Below are positions 27,163-36,823 of a stretch of DNA of 64,000 bases, in pieces. Under the pieces are notes generated by a model. It did not search any database. It was given only the letters and a program-made list of their open reading frames with translations, and was not told where the DNA came from. A program made the translations under genes and the position numbers. This DNA is from Bacillus sp. Marseille-P3661 (GTDB lineage Bacteria; Bacillota; Bacilli; Bacillales; Bacillaceae_J): assembly GCF_900240995.1 (NCBI RefSeq), contig NZ_LT965953.1, forward strand, positions 1,809,018 through 1,873,017, written 5' to 3'. The number at the start of each line of letters is the position of its first letter. Position 1 is the stretch's first letter.

Positions 27163-28785
27163 TTAAAGATCCATCTTCATCATAATTTTTTCCTGTTCAG
27201 TTATCTCATCGTTAGTTGTCCGAAGCGGCTCGTCTTTAAGAAAAACGGCAATAAAAAACCCACTTAGTACAAGCACTGCACAACCAAACAGCGCACCGGT
27301 AATGGAGTATCCTAACATTCCTCTTAAATCCCCAACAATTGTTGCGAATAACCCATGAAATTCTGATGGTACTGTTGATTTTATTTCGGCTACCGATTTA
27401 GGATCAACTAAAGTTTGGAGGTCTTTTAGTTTTGTTATTTGTTGTTCAATATGCCCATCCATATTAGGGATATTTAACAATAGTTGTGTGCTACTTTCTT
27501 GTTCAAAACTTTTCAAAAGACGGGCATTCATTATAATACCAATTATCGAAACACCGATTGTCGAACCTAAATGTCTTGCTAGCTGAGAAGTAGACGTTGC
27601 CACACCTAACATCTTATGAACCACAGCATTTTGGACTATTAATGTAAATACTGGAAAAGCTGCTCCCATTCCAATGCCCATAATAATTAAACTGGCGATA
27701 ATCATGAAGTAAGGAGTCTCTGGACCCATTATTGCCATTGATATCAACCCAAATATAATAGCTAAAATACCAGTCAATGAAATTAATTTATACTTTCCAT
27801 ACTTACTAATGATAATTCCACAAATAGTACTAGAAATCACCATCGACAACATCTTCGGCATTATTGTAAAACCTGAAACTGTTGCAGACATTCCTAGTAC
27901 TCCTTGGAGAAAAAACGGTATATACATCATCGCTCCAAACATTCCTGCTGCAGTGAAAAATGATGCTAAATTTGCTAATGTAAACACTTTATTTTTAAAC
28001 AAGCTTAGAGGAACAACTGGACTTTTAACTTTACATTCTATTTTAATAAAAATAAAAAAGGTGATACAGGCTATTGCTAGCAAACCTATCGTTTGGAAGG
28101 AAGTCCATGCATAGTGAACTCCTCCCAAAGAAAAAGCAAGTAGCAAGCTTATCAACGAAATTGTAAGTGTTCCCGAACCAAGGTAATCAACCGGTTCTTT
28201 TTCCTTTTGTCCCGTATTTGGTAATAACAAGAAAATTAATATAAAAGCTATAGCTCCGAACGGAAGAAATGCCCAAAAAATCCAATTCCAATTAAAGCTA
28301 TCTGCTATAAAACCTCCTAATGTTGGTCCGGAAACACTAGCCAATCCAAAGCCAGAAACTAATAATCCCTGCCATTTCCCCCTTTCTCGTGGCGGAAAAA
28401 GATCTCCTACAGCTGCATGAGAGGTAGATAAAATAATTCCCCCACCTAACCCCTGGATCCCTCTAAAAATAATTAATTGTATGATAGATTGCGATAATCC
28501 ACATAAAAAAGATGCGACTAAAAATATAGAAATTCCCGTTAATAAAAACACTTTTCTCCCATATACATCGGAAAGCTTACCAACAAGAATTCCTGAAATT
28601 GCTGATGCGAGCATAAACATGGTGTAAACCCAGTTGAAGTACTCTACACCGCCTAATTCCCCTACAATTCGAGGTAAGGCTGTTCCAACTATGGTTTGAT
28701 TGACTGCTGCAAAATACATCGCGGACACGATCGAAAGCATAATGATGACTTTTTGTTTCGTATTTAAATGTTCCATTAACATCAC
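27163..28785 (-). CDS. MFS transporter, DHA2 (EmrB/QacA) family drug-efflux type
   Basis: A 540-residue protein with about 14 membrane helices, the size and fold of DHA2 proton-coupled exporters. Motif A (GKLSDVYGRKVFLLTG) lies between TM2 and TM3, and motif C-like GFGLASVSGPTLGG is in TM5. It ends in a charged cytosolic tail. It could export a toxic substrate or product of the adjacent hydrolase cluster, or a drug. Position at the end of the minus-strand catabolic run, 120 bp past the alpha/beta hydrolase gene, favours a link, but this is inference. Confidence 0.92.
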   Translation of the reverse strand: MMLMEHLNTKQKVIIMLSIVSAMYFAAVNQTIVGTALPRIVGELGGVEYFNWVYTMFMLASAISGILVGKLSDVYGRKVFLLTGISIFLVASFLCGLSQSIIQLIIFRGIQGLGGGIILSTSHAAVGDLFPPRERGKWQGLLVSGFGLASVSGPTLGGFIADSFNWNWIFWAFLPFGAIAFILIFLLLPNTGQKEKEPVDYLGSGTLTISLISLLLAFSLGGVHYAWTSFQTIGLLAIACITFFIFIKIECKVKSPVVPLSLFKNKVFTLANLASFFTAAGMFGAMMYIPFFLQGVLGMSATVSGFTIMPKMLSMVISSTICGIIISKYGKYKLISLTGILAIIFGLISMAIMGPETPYFMIIASLIIMGIGMGAAFPVFTLIVQNAVVHKMLGVATSTSQLARHLGSTIGVSIIGIIMNARLLKSFEQESSTQLLLNIPNMDGHIEQQITKLKDLQTLVDPKSVAEIKSTVPSEFHGLFATIVGDLRGMLGYSITGALFGCAVLVLSGFFIAVFLKDEPLRTTNDEITEQEKIMMKMDL

Positions 28786-28907
28786 TCCTCATGAAAAACC
28801 AAGAAACCGAATGACCTTTACATTAAATAGTCTTAATTCATTTCATCATCAATATTTAGATGTCATCATTCATTTCTGATCACTTGCCCGCTACCTTAAA
28901 GGGGAAT

Positions 28908-29729
28908 CTATCTTTTTTCTAGATGGTTCAAATACAGTACGACTTCTTCGACGATTTCCTCTGGAATTTCCCTCGATAAAGTATGACTATGGTCTTGATA
29001 GAAGATTGCTTTTGCTCCTGGAACTGCCTTAGCCGCGAGTAAACCCATTTCAGCACTTGAAATATCGTCCTGACATCCACATAATAATAATGTTGGAACT
29101 TGAATCTTACTTAGTTCCAATGCTAGTTCTTCATTTGTTTTAGCATGTGGAAACGGTTTTCGCGGGTTGATTAGTTTTTCTTCCCTGGTCATGCTAATAA
29201 AGCGCTCTTCCTTCTCCTTCTTCATAATTTCTCTGCGAGCAAGCCTTTTCGGATCACTCGTCGGCACCAAGTAAATACCTGGAGGTCGGTAGGTAGGGTC
29301 ATTTGCATCTGCTGCCTCGATCATTTTTCTTCTCGCTTCAGAAACGTCTCCTCCCGCACGATCATTCGGTGCACCTACAACCGAGATAAATGCTTTTAAC
29401 ACCTCTGGTTCGTCTTGTGCAATTTGCCAGCCCACGCCAGCACCGTGAGAAACACCTGTATAAATAAATTGACTTATTCCTAGAGATTTAGCAAATTCCC
29501 GAATATCATTCGACCAGGTTGGGTACCACCCAAAACCAAGATCTTCAAACACATGCGTAGACTTTCCATAACCACGTAACGTAATAGTATAAACATGGTA
29601 CCCTTTATCAGCTAATATCTCTTGGTAGCCACCTTTAGAAAAATCTTGTTGAGCTGAAATAATGACGTTATCTCCACTCCCAAATTCTTCATAATAAAGC
29701 TCGATTCCATTTACATTTGCGATTGGCAT
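28908..29729 (-). CDS. Alpha/beta hydrolase
   Basis: A 273-residue single-domain hydrolase without signal peptide. The nucleophile elbow is GVSHGAG (Ser near residue 94). The acid is likely the Asp pair in LLCGCQDDISS, and the catalytic His is in YQDHSHTLSREIPEE. It begins with the short N-terminal strand MPIANVNGIELYYEEFGSG typical of the family. Such enzymes hydrolyse esters, lactones, epoxides or C-C bonds, so the substrate is open. It is about 75 bp downstream of the CocE-type gene and likely in the same transcript. A serine-hydrolase role in the island is likely. Confidence 0.88.
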   Translation of the reverse strand: MPIANVNGIELYYEEFGSGDNVIISAQQDFSKGGYQEILADKGYHVYTITLRGYGKSTHVFEDLGFGWYPTWSNDIREFAKSLGISQFIYTGVSHGAGVGWQIAQDEPEVLKAFISVVGAPNDRAGGDVSEARRKMIEAADANDPTYRPPGIYLVPTSDPKRLARREIMKKEKEERFISMTREEKLINPRKPFPHAKTNEELALELSKIQVPTLLLCGCQDDISSAEMGLLAAKAVPGAKAIFYQDHSHTLSREIPEEIVEEVVLYLNHLEKR

Positions 29730-29804
29730 GGTTATTCCCCTTTCTACATAAATAATTTTATAAACATCATTATTGCTAGTTTTACCCTCTACTTTTTAGA
29801 AGCG

Positions 29805-31514
29805 TTACCTTATAAACTTCGGTATAACTGGTAAGTCAATATAGGAAGCATAATCTTTTTGGTGATAAATAGTTTGCGTTGCCTTTATTCCAACCTCATC
29901 TTCCCCGATTGGATTACCCGTATTCATATTACGGTCATACCAAGGAAAATTACTACTTGATATATCGATACGAATCCGATGACCTTTTTTAAACATAATG
30001 CTCGTGTTACCCATGTCTATCACATATTCATAGATTTTACTTGGTTCCACTAAAACTGGTTTAGAGCTCCAATTTCGAAAACGGGCACGTTGTATGCCAT
30101 CTGCTATATTAAAGGCACGTCCGTCTGGGTGTACATCAATGATTTTTGCTGTAAAATCAGTATCAACTGCTGTTGTCGATGCAAATAAGTGTAGCTTGAT
30201 TGGACCAGTTACCTCTACTTCCTCCTCAAGTTTGTGAGAAGTATAACATAATACATCATTGCGCTGAGCAATACGCACCTGATCGAAAGGTCCTGGTAGT
30301 AGACCCGTTGTAGCCATCGTCTTACCTCCAACAGTTGGAACTGGGTGATGTGGATCATAAATATAAGTGTCTGGAGTTTCATTATCTGGCGCACGAAGAT
30401 CTAGTTCCCCATCTCCTGACATCGTATTTGCATTCCCATTACTATGAAGAAAAAATCGTTGCCAGCTTGTTTCAGGAAGCGGCCAAGACTCCCCGTCCTT
30501 CCATTCGTTATCCCCCATTCGAAAATACCTTACTGTCGGAATATCGACATCCGTTTCCATTAAATATTTCCGAAAGAAATTGAGTAGACGTTCATGAATT
30601 TCCGAACCTTTACCACCAGCTGATAAACCAAATGATATTTCACCTAAAAAATTACTAGGAGCTCCGTGCATCCACGGACCAACTAACAACATTTGATTAA
30701 CACGAGCAAGTGAAGACCCTCCACGTTCCTGCATGTTTTGGAAATTCTCAAATGTTGACCATTCCAATTGATCAAACCATCCCCCGATATGAAAACACGG
30801 AACTTTTACATTTTCATACTTTTTTCTACTATATTGATCTTCTAGTGATCCTGGTTTCAAACGAGCTTCCCACATATCTCGAATAATTTGGTTATTAGCT
30901 AATGGGATGTTTTTAAGTGGTAAAAATTGCAGTAATTCATCTGGATTTTTTAAAATTCGATTTAGATCCTGACGTAAAGCTGAAACGTCCTCGCCTTGTT
31001 GTTCAAGTTTGTCAATCAAATCAAGTGAAGTTATTGGAATGGCATTTGCAGCTGTTACAAAATTAACGACCCCAGTTTGTGGCGGTGGCTGCATATTAGG
31101 TGCTATATCCCCAATCCAAGGTGATATAGCTTTCAGATGAGGTGGGTTTGCCATCGCCCCAATCCAAGTCATGGCCGCAAGATAAGAGCCACCCGCTAAT
31201 CCAACATTACCGTTACACCATTCCTGGTCTGCAATCCATTCGACTGAATCATACCCATCGATTGCTTCAATTTCGAACATCTTTAAGCGGTTCCACTCGC
31301 CTTCAGATTCATACCTGCCTCGTATATCTTGAATCACAACGCTAAATCCTTCAAAGGCAGCCTCAACAGGATATAAAAATCCTTGTCGGAATTGTTGTTT
31401 ACTATAAGGTGTTCGAATTAAGATTGCTGGGTGTTGACCATTATCATCTGGACGATATATATCAGCCCTTAATATTGTCCCATCGCTCATTTTCATCGGT
31501 ACATTTCGGTCCAT
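29805..31514 (-). CDS. CocE/NonD family hydrolase (X-Pro dipeptidyl-peptidase S15-like)
   Basis: A protein of about 569 residues with an S15 alpha/beta hydrolase domain (VPMKMSDGTILRADIYRP, then AGGSYLAAMTW with the nucleophile serine) and a C-terminal jelly-roll X-Pro-type domain (PIKLHLFASTTAVDTDFTAK, then GHRIRIDISSSNFPWYDRN). The family includes cocaine esterase, beta-lactam acylases and other ester/amide hydrolases acting on small molecules. The frame opens at a GTG at 31544, but the ATG at 31514 has a better site (GGAAAGG), so I use it. No signal peptide is visible, so it acts in the cytosol. It follows the two CapA-like genes. Confidence 0.9.
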   Translation of the reverse strand: MDRNVPMKMSDGTILRADIYRPDDNGQHPAILIRTPYSKQQFRQGFLYPVEAAFEGFSVVIQDIRGRYESEGEWNRLKMFEIEAIDGYDSVEWIADQEWCNGNVGLAGGSYLAAMTWIGAMANPPHLKAISPWIGDIAPNMQPPPQTGVVNFVTAANAIPITSLDLIDKLEQQGEDVSALRQDLNRILKNPDELLQFLPLKNIPLANNQIIRDMWEARLKPGSLEDQYSRKKYENVKVPCFHIGGWFDQLEWSTFENFQNMQERGGSSLARVNQMLLVGPWMHGAPSNFLGEISFGLSAGGKGSEIHERLLNFFRKYLMETDVDIPTVRYFRMGDNEWKDGESWPLPETSWQRFFLHSNGNANTMSGDGELDLRAPDNETPDTYIYDPHHPVPTVGGKTMATTGLLPGPFDQVRIAQRNDVLCYTSHKLEEEVEVTGPIKLHLFASTTAVDTDFTAKIIDVHPDGRAFNIADGIQRARFRNWSSKPVLVEPSKIYEYVIDMGNTSIMFKKGHRIRIDISSSNFPWYDRNMNTGNPIGEDEVGIKATQTIYHQKDYASYIDLPVIPKFIR

Positions 31515-31579
31515 TCGAATTGACCTTTCCAAACAGAACACCACCTAACCAAAAATTATAGTTGAAACCAAGAGAGTAA

Positions 31580-32689
31580 TTATTCAATTACAATTTCATT
31601 TCCATCCCACTGATACTTCGCATTTAACTTAGCTTTACTAGTTATTTGTTCCATATAATCAAAAACTTTTTGACCTTCATCGTCTTGTTTCATTACAACT
31701 GGCTGGCCTTTTTTATTGACAATACATGGAACAAAGCTCGTTCTTATAATTTCTCCATCTTCTACTTTTACTTTAGCGATAATTGTATAAATGGCCTCAG
31801 GATGGAATGGATAGGTTGGGTACTCTTTGTCTGGGACAAAACCAAATAACTCCATTCTTTTATTGGACCACGCTTGTTCATCCTGACCGGGTTTAGGAAA
31901 CAAACTAGGAACATAGGCGACGAAGTTACATAAGCCATGGAAGATTGTTTTTCCTTTATAAATTTCAATCCCTTTTAATAAATGAGCATGTTCTCCAACT
32001 ATTAAATCTGCGCCAGCATCAATGGCTGCATATGATATCTCTTGTTCATAATCAGCAATTTTCACAGGTTGATGAACTAGTCCTTTATGAAAAGAGACAA
32101 TCAAAATGTCACAATGTGGACGTAAAGCCTTTATATCCTCCTTCATCAATTGTAATGAAGTTGGTTCTGCCCGAGTGTAAATGCTAGGAGGTCCTCCAGG
32201 ATTAGCATGTTCTAATTCATAATGAGTTAGAATATTTACGTACGCACAACCCGGCTTATTAGCGGCAGCTGATGTTTCTTTTGGACCAACGCAGTTGTAT
32301 TTAAGTACACCAATTTTTATTCCATGACGCATAGTAATAACAGGGCGTCTCGCTTCTTCTAAGTTTTGTCCGGCTCCTACATATGCAATGTTATGCTCTT
32401 TCAACCAAGAAATCGTATCCGCAATTCCTTGATCTCCAAAATCAGCAAGGTGATTGCCTGCCAATGATAGAATATCAAAGCCAGCTGAAACTAATGATTC
32501 CAAATATACTGGGTCTCTTTCTAATTCAATAGAATCTGGATGATTATTGGAGTACGGTACTTCTAACTGCCCTATTAATAGATCTGTCGTATTAAGCTCC
32601 TCTTGAACATGTTCGAAATACGAATCTGCATTTTTCCCGACAATAATATCTCCAACAATTGAAATATTAATCGTTTCTTTTGTCACCAA
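31580..32689 (-). CDS. CapA-like metallophosphatase family protein (copy 2)
   Basis: A 369-residue member of the CapA/PGA_cap calcineurin-fold family, tandem paralogue of the next gene upstream. Family blocks are the N-terminal SIVGDIIVG, LEVPYS, LAGNHLADFG, IAYVGAGQNLEEARRP, DAGADLIVGEHAHLLKGIE and GKTIFHGLCNF. True CapA proteins have an N-terminal membrane anchor, while this one starts directly in the domain and should be cytosolic. NLE is changed to QLE, and the HWGxE block is HKGL. The start is TTG 32689 or, better placed after GGAGGAGG, GTG 32686. It is 9 bp from its paralogue. The role in this catabolic operon is unknown. Confidence 0.85.
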   Translation of the reverse strand: MVTKETINISIVGDIIVGKNADSYFEHVQEELNTTDLLIGQLEVPYSNNHPDSIELERDPVYLESLVSAGFDILSLAGNHLADFGDQGIADTISWLKEHNIAYVGAGQNLEEARRPVITMRHGIKIGVLKYNCVGPKETSAAANKPGCAYVNILTHYELEHANPGGPPSIYTRAEPTSLQLMKEDIKALRPHCDILIVSFHKGLVHQPVKIADYEQEISYAAIDAGADLIVGEHAHLLKGIEIYKGKTIFHGLCNFVAYVPSLFPKPGQDEQAWSNKRMELFGFVPDKEYPTYPFHPEAIYTIIAKVKVEDGEIIRTSFVPCIVNKKGQPVVMKQDDEGQKVFDYMEQITSKAKLNAKYQWDGNEIVIE

Positions 32690-32698
32690 ATCCTCCTC

Positions 32699-33808
32699 CT
32701 ATTCTTCCCTATTCTTTTCATAAACTATAATTCTATCATCAAGCCATGCATAGCCTGCATTTAGTCCTGCTTCAGCTGTAATCTTTTCGACATAATTAAA
32801 CACACGTTGACCATCACTATCATTTTTCATCACCAATGGTCTGGATTCTTTATCAATGATTAGCGGTATATAACTTGTTTCTATTATTTTTCCATCTTCA
32901 ATCACGCATTGGGCGATCATCGTATAAATGGCTTCTGGGTGAAATGGATAAGTCGGATAGTCTGGGTCAGGTTCAAATCCAAATAATTCTCTGCGTCGTT
33001 TAGCCCACGCATCTCCAGAGTTTGCTGCTAAAATTGGAGCATATGCTACAAAATTACATAAACCGTGGAAAATAGGTTTACCCTTATAAAACTCTATTCC
33101 TCTTAAAATATGTGCATGGTGCCCCACAATTAAATCGGCACCAGCGTCGACTGCTGCGTACGAAACTTCTTTCTCATAATCTGCTATTTTGACCGGAGTA
33201 TGGCCTAGCCCTTTATGTAAGGCTACAACAAGTACATCACATTGTTCTCTTAAGGCTTGTATGTCTGCTTTCATTGTCTCTAGTGAACTCCGCTCCGCCC
33301 ATGTATAAACACTAGGAGGGCCACCCGGGGTTGCATGATCAAGTTCATAATGGGTAATAATTTTCACATATGCACAGCCAGGCTTATCCGTACCAGCCCA
33401 TGTTTCCTCTGGCCCAACACAATTGTAGTTAAGATAACCAATTCTTGTACCCTTATGGTCAATGATCACCGATTGTCTTGCTTCTTTTATATTCATTCCC
33501 GCACCAACATAATGAATGCCATGATCACGAAGCCATTGAGTCGTATCCTCAACACCTTCAACACCAGCGTCCATTAAATGATTGCCTGCTAGTGTTACCA
33601 AGTCAAAACCACAACTTACAAGTGGTTGAAGACTTTCTGGAGGACGATCTAACTTAATTGCATTTTGGTGGCGGGTTGTGTAAGGAACCTCTAACTGACC
33701 AACAACAACATCCCCATTTAATAGAGTCGGTTTAACATCAGAAAATAACGGCTCTGAGTTAGATGCAAGGATGATATCTGCTACATTTAATAAGCTGATT
33801 TTATCCAT
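32699..33808 (-). CDS. CapA-like metallophosphatase family protein (copy 1)
   Basis: A 369-residue protein of exactly the same length as its neighbour and similar in every family block: NVADIILASN, GQLEVPYTT, LAGNHLMDAG, IHYVGAGMNIKEARQ, DAGADLIVGHHAHILRGIE and GKPIFHGLCNFVAYAP. It has the same QLE and HKGL departures from CapA. There is no signal or membrane segment. It lies between the peptide-type ABC binding protein and the second copy. Tandem duplication with both copies intact suggests selection for two substrates or a heteromeric enzyme. CapA in capsule synthesis is not a fitting role here, because no PGA synthase genes (CapB/C) are present. Confidence 0.85.
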   Translation of the reverse strand: MDKISLLNVADIILASNSEPLFSDVKPTLLNGDVVVGQLEVPYTTRHQNAIKLDRPPESLQPLVSCGFDLVTLAGNHLMDAGVEGVEDTTQWLRDHGIHYVGAGMNIKEARQSVIIDHKGTRIGYLNYNCVGPEETWAGTDKPGCAYVKIITHYELDHATPGGPPSVYTWAERSSLETMKADIQALREQCDVLVVALHKGLGHTPVKIADYEKEVSYAAVDAGADLIVGHHAHILRGIEFYKGKPIFHGLCNFVAYAPILAANSGDAWAKRRRELFGFEPDPDYPTYPFHPEAIYTMIAQCVIEDGKIIETSYIPLIIDKESRPLVMKNDSDGQRVFNYVEKITAEAGLNAGYAWLDDRIIVYEKNREE

Positions 33809-33847
33809 GATTATTACCTCTCTTAATAGTTTTCATAAATTGATATT

Positions 33848-33876
33848 AAAATGGGGCCAGAACTTTGCCCCATTTT
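33848..33876 (-). terminator. Intra-operon hairpin after ABC binding protein 2
   Basis: AAAATGGGGC and GCCCCATTTT form a 10-bp stem just after the binding-protein stop codon and before capA-like copy 1. It is probably a partial terminator that lets the binding protein be made in excess. Confidence 0.75.
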
Positions 33877-33884
33877 TTATAAAT

Positions 33885-35507
33885 CTACTTATCTTCTAGT
33901 TTTGCGTTTTCAGGAGTCCACTCTGAACCATGCCCAACATTTATTCCAGTATCCTTAACAGAATCATGAACAATAAAAGGTACACCTTCTACTAAAATAA
34001 ATGTAGCCAATGCATAGTCTTCAGAGACTAGCTTTTGAATATTATTTGAGATTTCTGATAACTGTTCCGAATCTTTTGCTTTTCTTGCTTCTGCAAATAG
34101 AGATACGATTTCATCTTCATGCTTTAGGTGATGACCATATGTTGTAGCTTGTGGTGAGAAATTTCTTGGCATATATGTTCCCAAATCGTAATCACCACGA
34201 TGATTGTACTGAACAAGACCATCCCAAGGTTGGTTATTAGCAGATGTTGTTAATTCTCTGAAGAAAGCATTATCTACTGTGTTCAGTTCAACATTTATGC
34301 CGACTTCCCCTAAAAAGCCTTGAATAGCCGTTGCTAAGTTAACATCCGAAGGTCCATTGCTTACAGTTAATTTTGTGTTAAATCCATTTGGATATCCTGC
34401 TTCTTTAAGCAGTTCCTTTGCTTTCTCAGGATCATAGGTGATAGCAACATCATTATTATAGCTTGGTGATCCAGGTACCCCCCATTGGTTAGAGGCGATC
34501 GCATTGCCATAATACAACATCTCAACAATTGCTTCTCGATCGATTGCATATGAAACCGCTTTTCGAACTAGTGGATCAGCAAATGGTGATTGCGGATCGG
34601 CACTATCACTAATGATTCCTCTCCCAAGGGCACCTAAACCTGTTGTTAAAATTTTCACGTTAAAACCATCTACATTTTTCATAGTATTAGCTGAAAGCGG
34701 CTCTGCGCCAACAATACCTTGAACCTCGCCAGCTTGTAATGCTGCAGTCGCCGTTGTATCATCTACCATAAAATAAAATGTGACACTATCAAGGTAAGGT
34801 TTCCCTTCCTGCCAATAATTGGGGTTCTTCTCAAAAACAACTGATTGGTCTTTTGTCCAACTTACAAATTTGAAAGGTCCAGTACCGATTGGATTATCCT
34901 TCACCCAATCTTTCCCGTTCGTTTCATAGGCAGTTGGAGAGGATATCGGAATAAAATGACAAATGTTATTTAACATACTACTATTCCATTCTTCTAATTG
35001 AACTTGAACAGTATAATCTCCCAATACTTCAACAGCTTTAATACCATTCAATTCTCCGCGTCCAGCTTCCATAAACTGTTCAATATTCCACTTGACTGTC
35101 TCTGCATTAAAATCAGTTCCATCATGAAACTGGATTCCTTGATTAAGCTCAAATGTAATCGTTAATTCATCTGAATTTTCTTCCCAGCTCTTAGCTAAAA
35201 GTGGTTGCATTTTACCTTCAGAGTCATACTTTCCCAATTTCTCCAATGCAGTACCTGAAATAATAACATCCGAAATAGCCCTTAGCTCCGATGCTGGTGC
35301 TAGAGCTTGCCCTCCACCTGATATCGCAAGTTTTAAATCTCCACCATTATTACTAGTAGTTTGTTCAGTTGAGTCTGGGCTATTTGTTGGATCTGTTGAT
35401 TCTTGAGGAGAATTCGTTTTATTGCTACAAGCTGTTACAGTTAATAGCAAAATCAATGACAATAGTAAGATCGTGAATGGTAGGCTGTTAATTTTCCTAT
35501 TCTTCAT
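33885..35507 (-). CDS. ABC transporter solute-binding lipoprotein, peptide/nickel family (SBP_bac_5), copy 2
   Basis: A 540-residue extracellular lipoprotein. The signal LLLSLILLLTVTACSNK provides the lipobox Cys and is followed by a Ser/Thr/Asn-rich linker. Family motifs are LAKSWEENSDELTITFELN, IQFHDGTDFNAETVKWNIE and GTGPFKFVSWTKDQSVVFEK, then VRKAVSYAIDREAIVE. It would bind an oligopeptide or other mid-size solute and hand it to the DppBC-type permease encoded at 41.8-43.6 kb. It has the same architecture as the binding protein at 45.8 kb. It is about 95 bp downstream of the CoA-transferase gene. The ligand is unknown. Confidence 0.93.
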   Translation of the reverse strand: MKNRKINSLPFTILLLSLILLLTVTACSNKTNSPQESTDPTNSPDSTEQTTSNNGGDLKLAISGGGQALAPASELRAISDVIISGTALEKLGKYDSEGKMQPLLAKSWEENSDELTITFELNQGIQFHDGTDFNAETVKWNIEQFMEAGRGELNGIKAVEVLGDYTVQVQLEEWNSSMLNNICHFIPISSPTAYETNGKDWVKDNPIGTGPFKFVSWTKDQSVVFEKNPNYWQEGKPYLDSVTFYFMVDDTTATAALQAGEVQGIVGAEPLSANTMKNVDGFNVKILTTGLGALGRGIISDSADPQSPFADPLVRKAVSYAIDREAIVEMLYYGNAIASNQWGVPGSPSYNNDVAITYDPEKAKELLKEAGYPNGFNTKLTVSNGPSDVNLATAIQGFLGEVGINVELNTVDNAFFRELTTSANNQPWDGLVQYNHRGDYDLGTYMPRNFSPQATTYGHHLKHEDEIVSLFAEARKAKDSEQLSEISNNIQKLVSEDYALATFILVEGVPFIVHDSVKDTGINVGHGSEWTPENAKLEDK

Positions 35508-35602
35508 AATATCCCCCTTTAATAAATCTTAATTTACTTAAAACAAATCTCGGCACCTTAAACTCATATTTTTTACAAAATGCTTTCAAAAGGATGATTA
35601 AA

Positions 35603-36823
35603 CTAAATCACCCCCTTGTTCTTTAATTCGTTTAATTCACCTTCTGAAAATTCAAATAATTTCTCATAAACCTCTTCATTATGTTGACCAAGAAGAGGTG
35701 ATGGTTCTATTTGAACATTAGAATCTGATAATCTTATAGAGTTACCAGGCATTACTAGTTTTCCTCTAATTGGATGATCGACTTCAATAATCATACCGCG
35801 CTCTCTTAAATATTCATCCACACTTAAATCTGTTGTCGATAAAACAGCACTTGCTGGCACACTTGCATTACCAAGAGCTTCCATAGCTTCATATTTCGTT
35901 CTCTGACTGGTCCATGTGCTAATTAATTGATCCACTTCATGTCGGTGTTCATAACGACTTTCTGGTGTCGCAAACCGTGGGTCCTCGATTAAATCTTCAC
36001 GACCAATAACTTTTAGAAGATTTCTCCATTGGGGGCTACCTGGCCATCTAGACGTGTAGACAAAGACATAATCATTCTGACCACCTGGCTGACAAGGATA
36101 GACATTACATGGAGCTACTCCTGCCATTGGCATTTCATTTCCTACACGTGGTGCTTCCTTTCCAGTTAGTAATTGTCTCGCCCAGGCAGAACGGCTGAAA
36201 TTTATCATCACATCTTGCATGGTAACTTCAACTTTTTGTCCCTCACCTGTTACAGTACGTTGAAATAGAGCTGCAAGAACAGCTATTGCACAATGATACC
36301 CTGCTCCACTATCAGCAATATTCGCTCCTGCATGCATAGGTGGACCATCCTGTTCACCCGTTATACTCATTACACCACCCGCGGCTTGACCAATTGCATC
36401 AAAAGCTGGAAAATTGGCATAAGGTCCATCCGTACCAAACCCTTTAATTTGGGCGTAAATCACTCTAGGATTAATATCGCGCAGTGTTTCATAATCAAAA
36501 CCTAAACGTTCTATCACACCTGGGGAGAAATTTTCGATAAAGACATCCGCTTTCTTCACCATCTTTAACACTAAATCTCTGCCTTCAGGCTTTTTCACAT
36601 CGACAGTTACCGATTTCTTATTATTATTTAAGATAAGAAATCCATAGGAATCTTCATTAGGACGATCCCTTGATGCACCTCTTCCTTGCTCACCTGTACC
36701 CGGTCTTTCTAGTTTAATAACTGTAGCTCCTAACCACGCTAATGTTTGTGTACAAACTGTCCCTGATTCAAATTGTGTAAAATCTAATACTACTACACCG
36801 TCTAAAGCACCTTTTTTTAACAT
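35603..36823 (-). CDS. Class III CoA-transferase (CaiB/BaiF family)
   Basis: A 406-residue CoA-transferase that moves CoA between acyl groups via an aspartyl intermediate. N-terminal GVVVLDFTQFESGTVCTQTL, then GATVIKLERPGTGEQGRG, VTVDVKKPEGRDLVLKMV and ADVFIENFSPGVIERLGFDY are family hallmarks. The catalytic Asp is expected in the FPAFDAIGQAAGG block. The start overlaps the dehydratase gene stop by 7 bp, so translation is coupled. CoA-transferase plus two dehydratase subunits is the arrangement of fldA-fldBC and hadA-hadBC, where a 2-hydroxyacid is activated to its CoA ester and then dehydrated. Confidence 0.93.
   Translation of the reverse strand: MLKKGALDGVVVLDFTQFESGTVCTQTLAWLGATVIKLERPGTGEQGRGASRDRPNEDSYGFLILNNNKKSVTVDVKKPEGRDLVLKMVKKADVFIENFSPGVIERLGFDYETLRDINPRVIYAQIKGFGTDGPYANFPAFDAIGQAAGGVMSITGEQDGPPMHAGANIADSGAGYHCAIAVLAALFQRTVTGEGQKVEVTMQDVMINFSRSAWARQLLTGKEAPRVGNEMPMAGVAPCNVYPCQPGGQNDYVFVYTSRWPGSPQWRNLLKVIGREDLIEDPRFATPESRYEHRHEVDQLISTWTSQRTKYEAMEALGNASVPASAVLSTTDLSVDEYLRERGMIIEVDHPIRGKLVMPGNSIRLSDSNVQIEPSPLLGQHNEEVYEKLFEFSEGELNELKNKGVI

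Noticed and set aside
31580-33808. Poly-gamma-glutamate capsule locus
   Set aside because: CapA-like genes are present, but CapB/C/D/E are absent and both copies lack the membrane anchor.
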